From NCBI RefSeq assembly GCF_020097835.1, contig NZ_CP083666.1, positions 620,001 to 684,000 of the forward strand: 64,000 bases of DNA, given 5' to 3'. This document shows, piece after piece, positions 10,182-18,896 of the stretch. A model generated the notes under the pieces. The model was not told the origin of the DNA. It was given only the letters and a program-made list of their open reading frames with translations, and searched no databases. This DNA is from Haloprofundus halobius. GTDB lineage: Archaea; Halobacteriota; Halobacteria; Halobacteriales; Haloferacaceae. How positions within the stretch are numbered: position 1 is the stretch's first letter; every line of letters begins with the position of its first letter. The translations under genes and the position numbers were made by a program.

Positions 10182-11020
10182 CCGCCCCCGACCGGAGAGT
10201 CGAGCGACCGTCGCTGCGTCTCGCCGCCGCGAGCCTCAGCGGCGAGTCCGACGCGACGTGGGCGAAGGCGGCCGCCCCGTACGTCGATGCGGCGTTTCTC
10301 GGCGGCGTCGCACTCGACGACGCCTCTCGCGAAGCGGCGCGCGAACTCGTCGCCCGCGGGCGCACGGAGTTCCTGCCCGACGACCCGCTGGCGTTCCTCG
10401 ACGCCGAACTGGGAACGCTGACCGACGTGCCCGTTCGCCCCGGCATCAACGTCCGCAGCGCGACCGTCTCGCCGGTTCGGGCGGCGGCGACCGTCTGCGC
10501 CGACCACGACGCGATACTGGAGGTGAACGCCCACTGTCGACAGGACGAACTTCGCGCCGTGGGGTGTGGTGAGGCGCTGCTGGCGGACACCGACCGCCTC
10601 TGTCGCTACGTCGCCGCGGCCGCCGACGCGGGCGCGACGGTGAGCGTGAAGGTCCGGACGGAGGTTCCGGGCGTCGATCTCGTCGAGACGGCCCAGCGGG
10701 TCGCGGGTGCGGGCGCGACGATGTTCCACGTCGACGCGATGGACTCCGAGCACGTCGTCGGCGAGGTGGCCGCGGCGGTCGGCGACGACCTCTTGCTCGT
10801 CGCCAACAACGGCGTCCGCGACGCCGAGAGCGTCCGCGAGTACTTCGACTACGGGGCGGACACCGTGAGTGTCGGCCGACCGAGCGACGACCCCCGCGTC
10901 CTGCAGCGGGTCCGCGACGCCGTCGACGATCGGTTCGGGGACGACGACTCTGACGAGACGGACAGGCCGGAGGAACCGGACGAGTCTGAGGAACCGAACG
11001 AGTCGGAGGTCCCGGCGTGA
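10178..11020 (+). CDS. tRNA-dihydrouridine-synthase-like flavin TIM-barrel protein
   Basis: GTG start overlapping the cofD stop (GTGA), 280 residues. The sequence is a DUS-like FMN barrel: [21 protein letters not shown] in the active-site region, then [27 protein letters not shown] and [27 protein letters not shown], which form the later strands and the phosphate-binding end. The last 30 residues are a Glu/Ser/Pro acidic tail. It could reduce uridines in tRNA, but archaeal members of this branch are poorly characterised and may do something else. Translational coupling to cofD is likely. Confidence 0.72.
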   Translation: MTAPDRRVERPSLRLAAASLSGESDATWAKAAAPYVDAAFLGGVALDDASREAARELVARGRTEFLPDDPLAFLDAELGTLTDVPVRPGINVRSATVSPVRAAATVCADHDAILEVNAHCRQDELRAVGCGEALLADTDRLCRYVAAAADAGATVSVKVRTEVPGVDLVETAQRVAGAGATMFHVDAMDSEHVVGEVAAAVGDDLLLVANNGVRDAESVREYFDYGADTVSVGRPSDDPRVLQRVRDAVDDRFGDDDSDETDRPEEPDESEEPNESEVPA

Positions 11021-11853
11021 CGCCCGCCGAGCACGCAGAACTCGCGCTGTTGCTGGAGGTCGCGAGCACGCCGAAACCGGGCAACGTCGACCGGAGACGC
11101 GACCTCGAAAACCTGCGATTCGAACACTTCCTCGCCGGGGCCGTCGGGTCCGGAGAAGGGCTTCGGATGGCCGCCGACGGCGCACCGGTCGGCGAGGCGT
11201 TCGAGCGCGCGGTCGAGGGGATGAGCCGCCAGGGGGGCGGTAACACACAGTTCGGCTGTCTGTTGGTGCTCGTGCCGCTCGTGAAGGCGGCCGCCGAGAA
11301 CGACGGCGAACTGACGCCCGCCGCGGTGACGCGCGTCGTCGAATCGACGACCGTCGCCGACGCCGCCGACTTCTACCACGCCTTCGAGCACGTCGACGTC
11401 GCGGTCGACGATCCGCCGGCGGACGCGCCGGAACTGGACGTTCGCCGCGGGTCGGAGGCGGTTCCGGCGCTCGAATCCCGCGGGCTGACGCTGTACGACG
11501 TGATGGAACTGAGCGCCGACCGCGACGGCAACGCCCGCGAGTGGACCGGCGGGTTCCGGCGGACGTTCGCCGCGGCCGACGCCATCTGCGACGACGACGG
11601 CCCGGTTCCGGACCGCGCGGCGCGGGCGTTTCTCGACCTGCTGGCCGACGAACCGGACACGCTCGTCACGACCCAGCACGGCGGAGACGTCGCCGCCGCG
11701 GTGTCGAAGTGGGCCGACGACGCCCGCGGCGACGAGGCGGCGGCGGAGCGACTCGCCGAGGCGCTGGTCGCCGAAGGCGTCAATCCGGGGACGACCGCCG
11801 ACATCACTGCCGCGGCGCTGTTCGTCGCGCTCGAACGGGGGGTTCGCGTGTGA
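11017..11853 (+). CDS. Triphosphoribosyl-dephospho-CoA synthase family protein (CitG/MdcB-like)
   Basis: GTG start overlapping the previous stop by 4 bp, 278 residues. STPKPGNVDRRRDLENLRFEHFLAGAV near 20 and MSRQGGGNTQFGCLLVLVPL near 70 are the CitG signatures; QHGGDVAAAVSKWA and the NPGTTADITAAALFVALERG ending fit the family. Bacterial CitG makes the citrate lyase prosthetic-group precursor from ATP and dephospho-CoA, but haloarchaea lack that enzyme, so the archaeal substrate is probably different. Position directly downstream of cofD hints at a cofactor role, which is inference. Confidence 0.8.
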   Translation: MTPAEHAELALLLEVASTPKPGNVDRRRDLENLRFEHFLAGAVGSGEGLRMAADGAPVGEAFERAVEGMSRQGGGNTQFGCLLVLVPLVKAAAENDGELTPAAVTRVVESTTVADAADFYHAFEHVDVAVDDPPADAPELDVRRGSEAVPALESRGLTLYDVMELSADRDGNAREWTGGFRRTFAAADAICDDDGPVPDRAARAFLDLLADEPDTLVTTQHGGDVAAAVSKWADDARGDEAAAERLAEALVAEGVNPGTTADITAAALFVALERGVRV

Positions 11854-12485
11854 CTGTGGACAGTAACGCGGACGAGGGGTGGCCCGTCGAACTGCGCGGC
11901 GTCACCGAGTCCGTCGTGACGACGCTCGGGCCGAACGACCTGTGGAACGTCGCTGCGCTCGGGGTGCACGCGCCCGAGACGGTCGGAGGCGGTAGTGACG
12001 AAGACACACCCGCGACCGCGACGACCTGGGGAAACACCCGGACACGACGGAACTTCCACCAGCGGGGCGAGGGCGTCGTCCAGTTCGTCACCGACCCGCG
12101 GACGTTCGTCGACGCCGCGGTGACGATACGCGAGGAGCCGAACCCAGTCGTCGACTGCGCCGACGCGTGGGTTCGCGTCGCAGTCGAGTGCATCGACAGC
12201 GACGAACGAGCGGGGACGACCGTCGAACGGTGGGAACTGTTCCCTATCGAGGCCGAGGTGGTCGAGACGGGCGTCCGAACCATCAACCGCGGGTTCTACG
12301 CCGTCGTCGACGCGACGGTCGCCGCGTCGCGGTTGGACGTACCCACCTACGACACCGAGCCCCTTCTGACGCGACTCGAGTACTTCGAGGAAACGGTCGA
12401 AAAGTGCGGCGGCGAGGCCGAACAGGAGGCGTTCGAGCGACTGAGCGAGGAGACCGGGTGGCGTGAACGACGCAATGAGCGGTGA
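11850..12485 (+). CDS. DUF447 family protein
   Basis: GTG start, overlapping the CitG-like stop by 4 bp, 211 residues. WPVELRGVTESVVTTLGPNDLWNVAALGV, FHQRGEGVVQFVTDPRTFVDAAV and the IETGVRT-type INRGFYAVVDATVAASRL region match DUF447, a flavin-reductase-like split-barrel family of archaea. It probably binds FMN or a related cofactor. It completes the four-gene overlapping run with cofD, which fits a redox-cofactor theme but does not prove it. No signal peptide. Confidence 0.8.
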   Translation: MTVDSNADEGWPVELRGVTESVVTTLGPNDLWNVAALGVHAPETVGGGSDEDTPATATTWGNTRTRRNFHQRGEGVVQFVTDPRTFVDAAVTIREEPNPVVDCADAWVRVAVECIDSDERAGTTVERWELFPIEAEVVETGVRTINRGFYAVVDATVAASRLDVPTYDTEPLLTRLEYFEETVEKCGGEAEQEAFERLSEETGWRERRNER

Positions 12486-12567
12486 CCCGAACGGTGCCTG
12501 GGGTCGTCCGCGAGTCCGGGGCCACGGGTCGTGACACCGTCACCCACACCGAAGGCGCGGAACGAAT

Positions 12568-12579
12568 CGTTTTAGTGGC
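12568..12579 (+). promoter_or_regulatory. TATA-like promoter element for rps17e
   Basis: CGTTTTAGTGG-type sequence centred about 26 bp upstream of the S17e start codon. The position fits a leaderless haloarchaeal transcript, so rps17e can be made independently of the cofD run before it. Confidence 0.4.
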
Positions 12580-12599
12580 CTACGACGGAAGATTTCCGT

Positions 12600-12794
12600 A
12601 TGGCTATCAAACCCAAGTACGTCAAGCAGATGGGAACGCTGCTGTTGGAGAAGTACCCGCAGGCGTTCAACACCGACTTCGAGACGAACAAGGAGAACGT
12701 CGAGAAACTGACCAACGTCGACTCGAAGGGCGTTCGCAACCGTATCGCCGGCTACGTCACCCGCAAGAAGCAGTCGCAGGCGGCCGCCGCGTAA
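12600..12794 (+). CDS. rps17e: 30S ribosomal protein S17e
   Basis: 64 residues, MAIKPKYVKQMGTLLLEKYP followed by AFNTDFETNKENVEKLT and SKGVRNRIAGYVTRKK. This is the archaeal/eukaryotic S17e, a component of the small ribosomal subunit body. Length is typical of archaeal versions, which lack the eukaryotic C-terminal extension. It starts 114 bp after the DUF447 gene with its own TATA-like element. In many haloarchaea S17e is adjacent to metabolic genes rather than a ribosomal operon, as here. Confidence 0.95.
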   Translation: MAIKPKYVKQMGTLLLEKYPQAFNTDFETNKENVEKLTNVDSKGVRNRIAGYVTRKKQSQAAAA

Positions 12795-12933
12795 ACGCCC
12801 GTTTTCCCGAGTTTAGGCTCCGAGCGAGACGCCGAGCGATGCGAGTACCGCAACCCGCTGTGAGTCGAGGAGTCGCCGCGGGTCGTGTACGCCACCGGAG
12901 TCGCTGTGAGTCGTGTACGTCGTCGACTCCGCT

Positions 12934-14319
12934 TCAGAGGGTGTACTCGGACTCTTTCAGTTGAACGTAGCGGCCATTGCGGAACTTGAATTTGCGTTTC
13001 TTGTACGCGCCCACGAGGCGAGCGGCGTTGATACCGGCGCGTCTCCCTTGCTCCAGCATCTGCAGGGCTCCGTCGCTGCCCATCAGTTTCCGCGCCGTCT
13101 CGAACGCCCAGTCCCAGTCGTCGGGCCCGTAGTCGTGGACCATGTCGGCCATCGCGACGTTTCGGAGAATCTCGTCGTCTATCGCCTCCTTCCAGCGGTC
13201 GTTGTACGGAGAGAGGTCGCCGGAGGCCGCGAGTTCCCCCGCGATAGCGCCCGTGCGGACGGCGACGTGGTCGCCGCCCTCGTGGAAGGCGGAGGTCGCA
13301 CCCATCGCGCCGCCGACGACGGCGACGCCCGCGCCGACCGGCGAGTCGATGGGTCGCGTCGAGGAGATGGAGTACGTCTCCGTCCCGCCGCGCTTGCCGC
13401 GGTCTTCCACCAGCGGGAAGTCGTCGAGGTCGTACTCGTCGCCGTAGGCGTGGTCGAGCAGGCGTCGGATGTACTCTTTGCCCTGCGGGATGCGCTCGTC
13501 GTCGTCGCGGAGGAGCGCGTACTTCTCTCTGTCTTCCACTTCGTCGATGTCCATCCCGATGGGCATCGTCAACCCGACGCGGCAGACGTTGTCGTCGTTC
13601 GGGAACACCCACGGATAGGCGGTATGGCCTGGCATGTACCCCCACCAGAACGTGATGGCCGACCCGATCTCCTCGAACAGTTCCTCGGGGAAGCGGCGAT
13701 ACTCCTGGTAGGCGATGTGGTTCGACCGCCGCGAGGAGAGACGTTCCGAGGCCTTCTCGCCGTCGGTAAGGAACCGGTCGAGCACGCGATTGGTGACGGT
13801 TCGCTGGGGACCATCAGCGAGAATCAGGAAGTCGGCGGCGACGTCGTCGCCGCGCTTCGTCTTGACTCGATGTCGCGCGTCGTCGCCCGTCGCGGCGAGG
13901 TTCGTCTCGACGTCCTGCACCGAAACTTTGACGCGGTACTCCGCGCCCGCGTTCTCGGCGCGTTGGCGCATCCAGTCGTCGAACCGAGCGCGGTGGAAGG
14001 TGTAGCCGAACTCGTCGTACGACGCGTCGATACCCGTTTCCCGGAGCGTCAGCGACTCGTTCGGGCCGACGAACTCGGCTCGGTCGAGCGTTTGGAGGAC
14101 GATTCCGTCGGGCATCTCGTCGGGGTGAATGCCCATGATATCCACCCAGTAGTCGAGGATACCCGCGGCGTCCGTCGAGTCCGGTCCGAGTCGGTCTCGG
14201 TCGGCCCGCGGGACGCCTCTCTCCATCACGACGGCGGTCGCTCCGGCCGACGCGGCGGCGTGCGCCGCTGCCGTGCCGCCCGGACCGCCGCCGACGATGG
14301 CCACGTCTGCGCGCTGCAT
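12934..14319 (-). CDS. Geranylgeranyl-reductase-family FAD-dependent oxidoreductase
   Basis: 461 residues from MQRADVAIVGGGPGGTAAAHAAA, an FAD Rossmann loop. Upstream in-frame codons do not look coding. Further features: FLILADGPQRTVTNRV (second FAD motif), WWGYMPGHTAYPWVFPNDDNVCRVGL (the substrate-side GGR signature) and VVGGAMGATSAFHEGGDHVA. Family members reduce isoprenoid double bonds of archaeal ether lipids or menaquinone. The chain is about 60 residues longer than typical GGR, so membrane-lipid saturation is probable but the exact substrate is open. It acts at the inner face of the membrane. It is convergent with rps17e. Confidence 0.82.
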   Translation of the reverse strand: MQRADVAIVGGGPGGTAAAHAAASAGATAVVMERGVPRADRDRLGPDSTDAAGILDYWVDIMGIHPDEMPDGIVLQTLDRAEFVGPNESLTLRETGIDASYDEFGYTFHRARFDDWMRQRAENAGAEYRVKVSVQDVETNLAATGDDARHRVKTKRGDDVAADFLILADGPQRTVTNRVLDRFLTDGEKASERLSSRRSNHIAYQEYRRFPEELFEEIGSAITFWWGYMPGHTAYPWVFPNDDNVCRVGLTMPIGMDIDEVEDREKYALLRDDDERIPQGKEYIRRLLDHAYGDEYDLDDFPLVEDRGKRGGTETYSISSTRPIDSPVGAGVAVVGGAMGATSAFHEGGDHVAVRTGAIAGELAASGDLSPYNDRWKEAIDDEILRNVAMADMVHDYGPDDWDWAFETARKLMGSDGALQMLEQGRRAGINAARLVGAYKKRKFKFRNGRYVQLKESEYTL

Positions 14320-14548
14320 ACCACGTATCCGGCAGTACTCCGCCATTAAAGGTCCGGAACGCTGCGCGACGACGCGACAGTAACGCGACGGCGAGACGCT
14401 GGCCGGAGACACTACGTACAGACGTTGCGTTACCGTTTGACTGTCGAGCGGGGTCGCCGAATCGGTCTCGCATACCGCGAAGAGTCCGAAACAGGCCGCG
14501 ACTGCCGAAGGGGGTGCACTCATACCGTTCGTCGGGAAACGGAGAGCT

Positions 14549-15502
14549 ATGACCGATCCCGACATCGTCGTGTTACGACAGAAGATACACGGCCTCTCCG
14601 CGGAGGCGTACGCCGAGACGCTGCGCGAGCGACTCCCCGACTACGAAATCGCGCGAGCGAAGACACCTACCGAAGAACGCGAGTACCTCAAGACGGCGCG
14701 CGTCGCCACCGGTCTCTCGCTCGACGCCGGGGCGCTGGACGCCGCGCCAAATCTCGAACTGTTCGCCTGCGTCTACGCCGGAACCGGACATCTGGACCTC
14801 GGTGTCTTCGAAGAACACGGCGTCGCGGTCACGAACGCCTCGGGCGTTCACGGACCGAACATCGCCGAGTACGCGCTCGGCGCGATGCTCTCGTTTGCCC
14901 GCGGCTTCGACACGGCGTGGCGGCGTAAGGAGCGCACCGAGTGGCGCTCGTACCAAGCCACCGAGGTTCGCGGAAGCCGGGTCGCCGTCGTCGGCCTCGG
15001 TGCCATCGGTGAGGCGGTCGTCGACCGCTTGGAACCGTTCGGTGTCGAGACGGTGGGCGTCCGATACTCACCCGAGAAGGGTGGTCCGACCGACGAGATC
15101 TATGGGTTCGACGAGATTCACGAGGCGCTCGCCGACAGCGATTACGTCGTCGTCGCCGCCCCGCTGACCGAGACGACCGACGGCCTCTTCGACGACGAGG
15201 CGTTCCGGACGTTGCCGCCGCACGCGGTGCTCGTCAACGTCGGTCGCGGCCCAATCGTCGACACCGATGCACTCGTCTCGACGCTCCAGACGAACGGCCT
15301 CCGCGGCGCAGCGCTGGACGTGACCGACCCCGAACCCCTGCCGCGAGAACACCCGCTGTGGTCGTTCGACAACGTGCTCATCACGCCGCACAACGCGGGC
15401 CACACGCCGAAGTACTGGGAGCGGACGGCGGCCATCCTGGCGCGGAATCTCGAACGAGTCGAGGAGACGGGGGAGTTCGAGGGATTGGAGAATCAGGCCT
15501 GA
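14549..15502 (+). CDS. D-2-hydroxyacid dehydrogenase (NAD-dependent)
   Basis: 317 residues of the D-isomer-specific 2-hydroxyacid dehydrogenase family. The NAD-binding GLGAIGEAVVDRLEPFG lies near 150; catalytic Arg is in NVGRGPIVDTDAL, the Glu in DPEPLPREHPLW and the His in ITPHNAGHTPKYWE. The N-terminal catalytic half includes VYAGTGHLDLGVFEEHGVAVTNASG. It interconverts 2-oxoacids and D-2-hydroxyacids, with substrate not predictable. It is divergent from the GGR-like gene with about 230 bp between them and convergent with the FAH-family gene. Confidence 0.9.
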   Translation: MTDPDIVVLRQKIHGLSAEAYAETLRERLPDYEIARAKTPTEEREYLKTARVATGLSLDAGALDAAPNLELFACVYAGTGHLDLGVFEEHGVAVTNASGVHGPNIAEYALGAMLSFARGFDTAWRRKERTEWRSYQATEVRGSRVAVVGLGAIGEAVVDRLEPFGVETVGVRYSPEKGGPTDEIYGFDEIHEALADSDYVVVAAPLTETTDGLFDDEAFRTLPPHAVLVNVGRGPIVDTDALVSTLQTNGLRGAALDVTDPEPLPREHPLWSFDNVLITPHNAGHTPKYWERTAAILARNLERVEETGEFEGLENQA

Positions 15503-15550
15503 CGGATTCACCCCGCGCGCTTGGGATACAGAATAGGAGCCGTTCGCCCG

Positions 15551-16261
15551 CTACTCGACCGCGTTCCGCAACGTCCCGATTCCCTCGTAGGTAATTTCGA
15601 CCACGTCGCCGGGTTCGATGGTCCCGGGGTTCGCCGGACTGCCGAACGCGATGGCGTCGCCCGGTCCGAACGTGAATCGCTTCGAGAGGTAGGAGACGAT
15701 TTCGTACGGGCCGAACAGCATCAGTTCGGTGTTCGCCTCTTGACGGCGCTCGCCGCTCACGTCGGTGTGCATGTCGAGGCTTCGGGGGTCGAGGTCGGTC
15801 TCTATCCACGGCCCGAGCGGACCGGAGCCGTCGAACGCTTTTCGCGCGGTTCGGCCCTGCTGGTCGAGGGCGTCAACGTCGTTCATGATGGTGTAGCCGC
15901 GGACGTAGTCGGGGGCCTCGTCGGGAGAGATGTCGTGGCACTCCTCGTCGACGACGGCGACGAGTTCGCCCGCGTACGTGAGTTCGTCGGTGAACTCCGG
16001 ATAGGGAATCGGCTCCTCGTGGGCAAGTATCGACGTCGGCGGCTTGATGAAGAAGTCCGGTTCCTCGGGGCGCTCGTACTCCATCTGGTCGAGCGTCGCC
16101 GCGTAGTTACGGCCGACGCAGTACAACGCCGAAGGTTCGCACGGCGCGAGCAGTTCGCCGTCTTCGCCGACGACGTACTCGCCATTTTCGGTGATGACTG
16201 CTCCGTCCTGGTACTCGCCCTCGCGCGGGCCGTCGGAGGTCTGGATACGGGCGATTCGCAT
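15551..16261 (-). CDS. Fumarylacetoacetate hydrolase (FAH) family protein
   Basis: 236 residues from MRIARIQTSDGPREG. The FAH fold is shown by ALYCVGRNYAATLDQM, PDFFIKPPTSILAHEEPI, TYAGELVAVVDEECHD (metal-binding Glu), VRGYTIMNDVDALD and the C-terminal GDAIAFGSPANPGTIEPGDVVEI. Members hydrolyse or decarboxylate 2-oxo-diacids, for example 2-oxo-hept-3-ene-dioate or oxaloacetate. The usual motif before the metal site is ND-x-S/T-x-RD; here it is NDVDALD, so activity may differ. Convergent with the hydroxyacid dehydrogenase. Confidence 0.85.
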   Translation of the reverse strand: MRIARIQTSDGPREGEYQDGAVITENGEYVVGEDGELLAPCEPSALYCVGRNYAATLDQMEYERPEEPDFFIKPPTSILAHEEPIPYPEFTDELTYAGELVAVVDEECHDISPDEAPDYVRGYTIMNDVDALDQQGRTARKAFDGSGPLGPWIETDLDPRSLDMHTDVSGERRQEANTELMLFGPYEIVSYLSKRFTFGPGDAIAFGSPANPGTIEPGDVVEITYEGIGTLRNAVE

Positions 16262-16407
16262 GGTCGTCACTCTCGTTGCGGCTCGAAAGGAGTACCGGAA
16301 ACGGCGGAGACTGCGTTTCGGAGCGTTGCAGCCGTCTGCATCGTCCGATGAGCCCCTCATTCCGCGACTATGGTCCACCAAATCGAAGTGTGCGGGCTGT
16401 TGTATGG

Positions 16408-16457
16408 CTCTGTTGGCATCCTTAGATTGCGACAGAAGTTGTATGCTGCATACAGAG
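16408..16457. other. AT-richer stretch with a sequence resembling an insertion-sequence end
   Basis: From about 16340 to 16760 the composition drops clearly below the surrounding GC. TGGCTCTGTTGGCATCCTTA starts near 16408 and resembles terminal repeats of haloarchaeal IS elements (forms such as CTCTGTTGAAATCC). No transposase reading frame is present, so this would be a solo relic. No matching second end was found by eye within the next few hundred bases. Confidence 0.25.
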
Positions 16458-16559
16458 CGCGTATCTCCCGTAGAGAGGACACCTCCTCGAGAAGATTTCC
16501 CAGTCATTACGGACTGAAATCATCGAAACATATTACTGAATCTCCTGATATTATTTCGC

Positions 16560-16679
16560 ATGGACAGCGGACCGATCATTCCTTTGGACAAGTCGAGTAA
16601 GGGTGGGGATAGCCCGTGGCTCATTCTCCCACTAATTCTCTTATTCCTCGCGTTTGTAGCCGTGCTCTATTTCATTTGA
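16560..16679 (+). CDS. Small single-pass membrane protein, 39 aa
   Basis: ATG to TGA encoding 39 residues: a polar N-terminus MDSGPIIPLDKSSKGGDSPW, then a 19-residue hydrophobic helix of Leu/Ile/Phe/Ala/Val ending YFI. It sits in the AT-richer region between the FAH-family gene and the hairpin array. The clean polar-then-hydrophobic layout favours a real tail-anchored microprotein over a chance frame, but there is no recognised family and no operon partner. Confidence 0.4.
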   Translation: MDSGPIIPLDKSSKGGDSPWLILPLILLFLAFVAVLYFI

Positions 16680-16792
16680 TTCAGCTGTACACTTTTGAAT
16701 AGGTAGCTCTCACCCTGCTGGACTCGTCCTCTGTCTGCAGCACGGCCTCGCCAAGCTGTCACTAATTGTGGGTTTCAACGGAGCTTGTTGTA

Positions 16793-17005
16793 CGAAAATC
16801 GCGGAGCGATTTTCGGCCGACGACCGAACGGAAGCCGCGAAGCGGCTTCCGTGAGAGAGGAGTGTCCTCGTGAGTGAAACGAACGAGGGCTCGTCAGAGC
16901 TTCGCTCTGACGGTGCTTTTGGTCCGAGAGCAGACGCTTCGCGTCTGCTAAGCCTTCGCGGTGAAACCGCGAAGAGAGCTTTTGCCGAGGGCCGCGAAGC
17001 GGCCC
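16793..17005. repeat. Array of seven short perfect hairpins
   Basis: Seven perfect stems follow one another: 16793-16815 (9-bp stem, loop CGGAG), 16829-16851 (9 bp, CGAAG), 16866-16888 (6 bp, 11-nt loop), 16892-16912 (8 bp, CTTCG), 16930-16948 (8 bp, TTC), 16954-16974 (9 bp, GAA) and 16989-17005 (7 bp, GAA). It lies downstream of asd, which reads toward lower coordinates and ends at 17040. A single terminator cannot explain seven unrelated stems. Loops are mainly GAA/TTC or CGAAG/CTTCG while the stems differ, so the loop rather than the stem is shared. Confidence 0.8.
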
Positions 17006-17039
17006 GCAGCGCAAAAGGTGGGTAGTAAAAGGTCGCGGT

Positions 17040-18074
17040 TTAGACCCAGCCTTCTTCGACCAACAATTCGCCGTTGAGCACGCTCGCGCCCGCCGCGCCG
17101 CGAATCGTGTTGTGCGCGAGGCAGTTGTACTTGATACCCGTGCTCGTTTCCTCGATACCGCCCGCGGAGACGGCCATCCCGTCGCCGTGCATCCGGTCGA
17201 GACGCGGTTGCGGCCGGGTCGGGTCGTCGAAGACGCGGATGAGCGGGTCCGGCGCGCTCGGGAGGTCGATACCGGGGAACTCGCGCATCGCGTCGGCGAC
17301 GTCGTCGACGGAGGGGTCGTCTTCGAGTTCGGCGAAGACGTTCTCGAGGTGGCCGTCGAGCGTCGGAATCCGGTTGCAGGAGGCCGAGACGTCGGCGCCG
17401 TGCAGCGAGAGTTCCGCGCCGTCGAAGGAGCCGAGCAGTTTGCGTGACTCGCTCTCCATCTTCTCCTCCTCGCCGCCGATGTGCGGGATGGCGTTGTCGA
17501 TGATCTCCATCGAGGTGACGCCCGAGTAACCCGCGCCCGAGACTGCCTGTAGGGTAGAGACGTGGACGCGTTCGAGGCCGAACGCGTCGAGAGCGGCGAG
17601 CGTTGGCGTCATCGTGATAGTCGAGCAGTTCGGGTTCTTGATGAGCGCGCCGTCCCAGCCGCGTTCGTCGCGCTGAACCTCGATGAGGCCGAGGTGGTCG
17701 GCGTTGACCTCCGGAATCGTGAGCGGGACGTCGGGAGCCATCCGGTCGTTAGAGGAGTTCGAGGAGACGACGTAGCCAGCCGCCGCAAAGTCGGGTTCGA
17801 CGTCTGCGGCCGCAGCGGAGGGCAGCGAGGAGAAGACGAGGTCCAGGTCGTCGGGCACGTCGTCGACGGCGGTTCGTCGGACCTCCATCTCGGCGACGTC
17901 GTCCGGGATGGGCGTGTCGACGCGCCACTTGGCGGCCTCACGGTAGCTCTTGCCCGCGCTCTCGTCGCTCGCGGTGACCGTCGCGAGTTCGAAGCTCGGG
18001 TGTCCGTCGAGAAGTTGGATGAATCGCTGTCCGACTGCGCCGGTGGCGCCGAGGATGCCAACACGTACTGCCAT
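17040..18074 (-). CDS. asd: Aspartate-semialdehyde dehydrogenase
   Basis: 344 residues from MAVRVGILGATGAVGQRFIQLL; the in-frame upstream codons were rejected because they precede this NADP-binding start. LIKNPNCSTITMTPTL contains the catalytic Cys, and SGAGYSGVTSMEIIDNAIPHI and HGADVSASCNRIPTLDGH are further family signatures. The enzyme reduces aspartyl phosphate to aspartate semialdehyde, the branch point to lysine, threonine and methionine. Length and order match the archaeal/fungal type of Asd. The hairpin array begins 35 bp beyond its stop codon. Confidence 0.95.
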   Translation of the reverse strand: MAVRVGILGATGAVGQRFIQLLDGHPSFELATVTASDESAGKSYREAAKWRVDTPIPDDVAEMEVRRTAVDDVPDDLDLVFSSLPSAAAADVEPDFAAAGYVVSSNSSNDRMAPDVPLTIPEVNADHLGLIEVQRDERGWDGALIKNPNCSTITMTPTLAALDAFGLERVHVSTLQAVSGAGYSGVTSMEIIDNAIPHIGGEEEKMESESRKLLGSFDGAELSLHGADVSASCNRIPTLDGHLENVFAELEDDPSVDDVADAMREFPGIDLPSAPDPLIRVFDDPTRPQPRLDRMHGDGMAVSAGGIEETSTGIKYNCLAHNTIRGAAGASVLNGELLVEEGWV

Positions 18075-18653
18075 TAGCGTGTGCGTGGGTGACACTCGCA
18101 TAAGTGGGTTCGGATTCGGACGCAATCGGGCGTATATTCGTGAACATTGGGCAGTTTGACGCCCGATTTGGCGATTTGCCGAGAAACCGTCGGCGGCCGG
18201 CCGAGTCGGCTTTGAGTCTCTCGGCGAAGCGGGTCGAAACCCGTATGAGGGCGCGAACGCTACATCGACTGCGTGCCTTTAGTCCCCGCCCGAGTGTTCC
18301 CATTTCGGGAGCGATGACCGCGCGGCGAACCCGGGCACGCGACATCAGTGCAACCGCCGTCGGGCCTAAAGAGACGGCTGCCCGGCACGAGGGTTTCCCG
18401 GCCGACGCGGCACGCCGCCACGGGATGAGGCCGGTCGTTAGTGTTCCGGGTAACATTTCACCGATCCGGACCGCCGTGAGCCACTTCGCCTCTCTTCCAC
18501 GGAACCACCGATACCACAGAAGGCGACGAGATAGTCGCGGAAATCGTCACGAATCCGCCCAGGTCCGGGAGATACCAAACGCTCGTCGATGCTTTCTACC
18601 AAACTCGGCTACCCTGTCAATTTATCTTGCATGTCGGCACTACAAATTCGCAA
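18075..18653. other. Intergenic region, no convincing gene
   Basis: About 580 bp between the divergent asd and cold-shock genes. A long open frame crosses it in phase with the cold-shock gene, but its translation is Arg/Ser-rich and unlike haloarchaeal protein, so it is not called. The asd and csp promoters should be here. GC falls toward the right end (from about 18590). No RNA gene was recognised. Confidence 0.5.
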
Positions 18654-18664
18654 GCCTTATTCGT
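18654..18664 (+). promoter_or_regulatory. TATA-like element of the first cold-shock gene
   Basis: GCCTTATTCG-type sequence about 26-35 bp upstream of the cspA start codon, consistent with a leaderless transcript. The second cold-shock gene has a comparable TTAT-containing element at the same distance (59443-59452). Confidence 0.35.
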
Positions 18665-18688
18665 GAACGGCGATTGGTTTCAGAAGCA

Positions 18689-18883
18689 ATGGCGAAAGGC
18701 GAAGTTGATTTCTTCAACGACACTGGCGGCTACGGTTTCATCTCGACGGACGACGCGGACGACGACGTGTTCTTCCACATGGAAGACGTTGGCGGCCCGG
18801 ACCTCGAAGAGGGACAGGAAGTGGAGTTCGACATCGAGCAGGCCCCGAAGGGCCCGCGCGCGACGAACCTCACCCGACTGTAA
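18689..18883 (+). CDS. cspA: Cold-shock-domain protein CspA, copy 1
   Basis: 64 residues, MAKGEVDFFNDTGGYGFIST then DDVFFHMEDVGG and GQEVEFDIEQAPKGPRATNLTRL. This is a single cold-shock OB-fold with the RNP1-like GYGFI and RNP2-like VFFHM motifs that bind single-stranded RNA or DNA. The start was set at the MAKG codon, matching copy 2 at 59223-59417. The two proteins differ at only a handful of positions (E/T at 5, S/E, T/T, D/E around 19-21, L/V near the end). Likely an RNA chaperone. Confidence 0.93.
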   Translation: MAKGEVDFFNDTGGYGFISTDDADDDVFFHMEDVGGPDLEEGQEVEFDIEQAPKGPRATNLTRL

Positions 18884-18896
18884 AGTAGTTTAGTAC

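Noticed and set aside
16793-17005. CRISPR array
   Set aside because: The hairpins have different stems and there is no repeated direct unit with regular spacers.
18104-18688. N-terminal extension fused in frame to the cold-shock gene
   Set aside because: The translation is Arg/Ser-rich and absent from copy 2; the MAKG start has a TATA-like element at leaderless distance.
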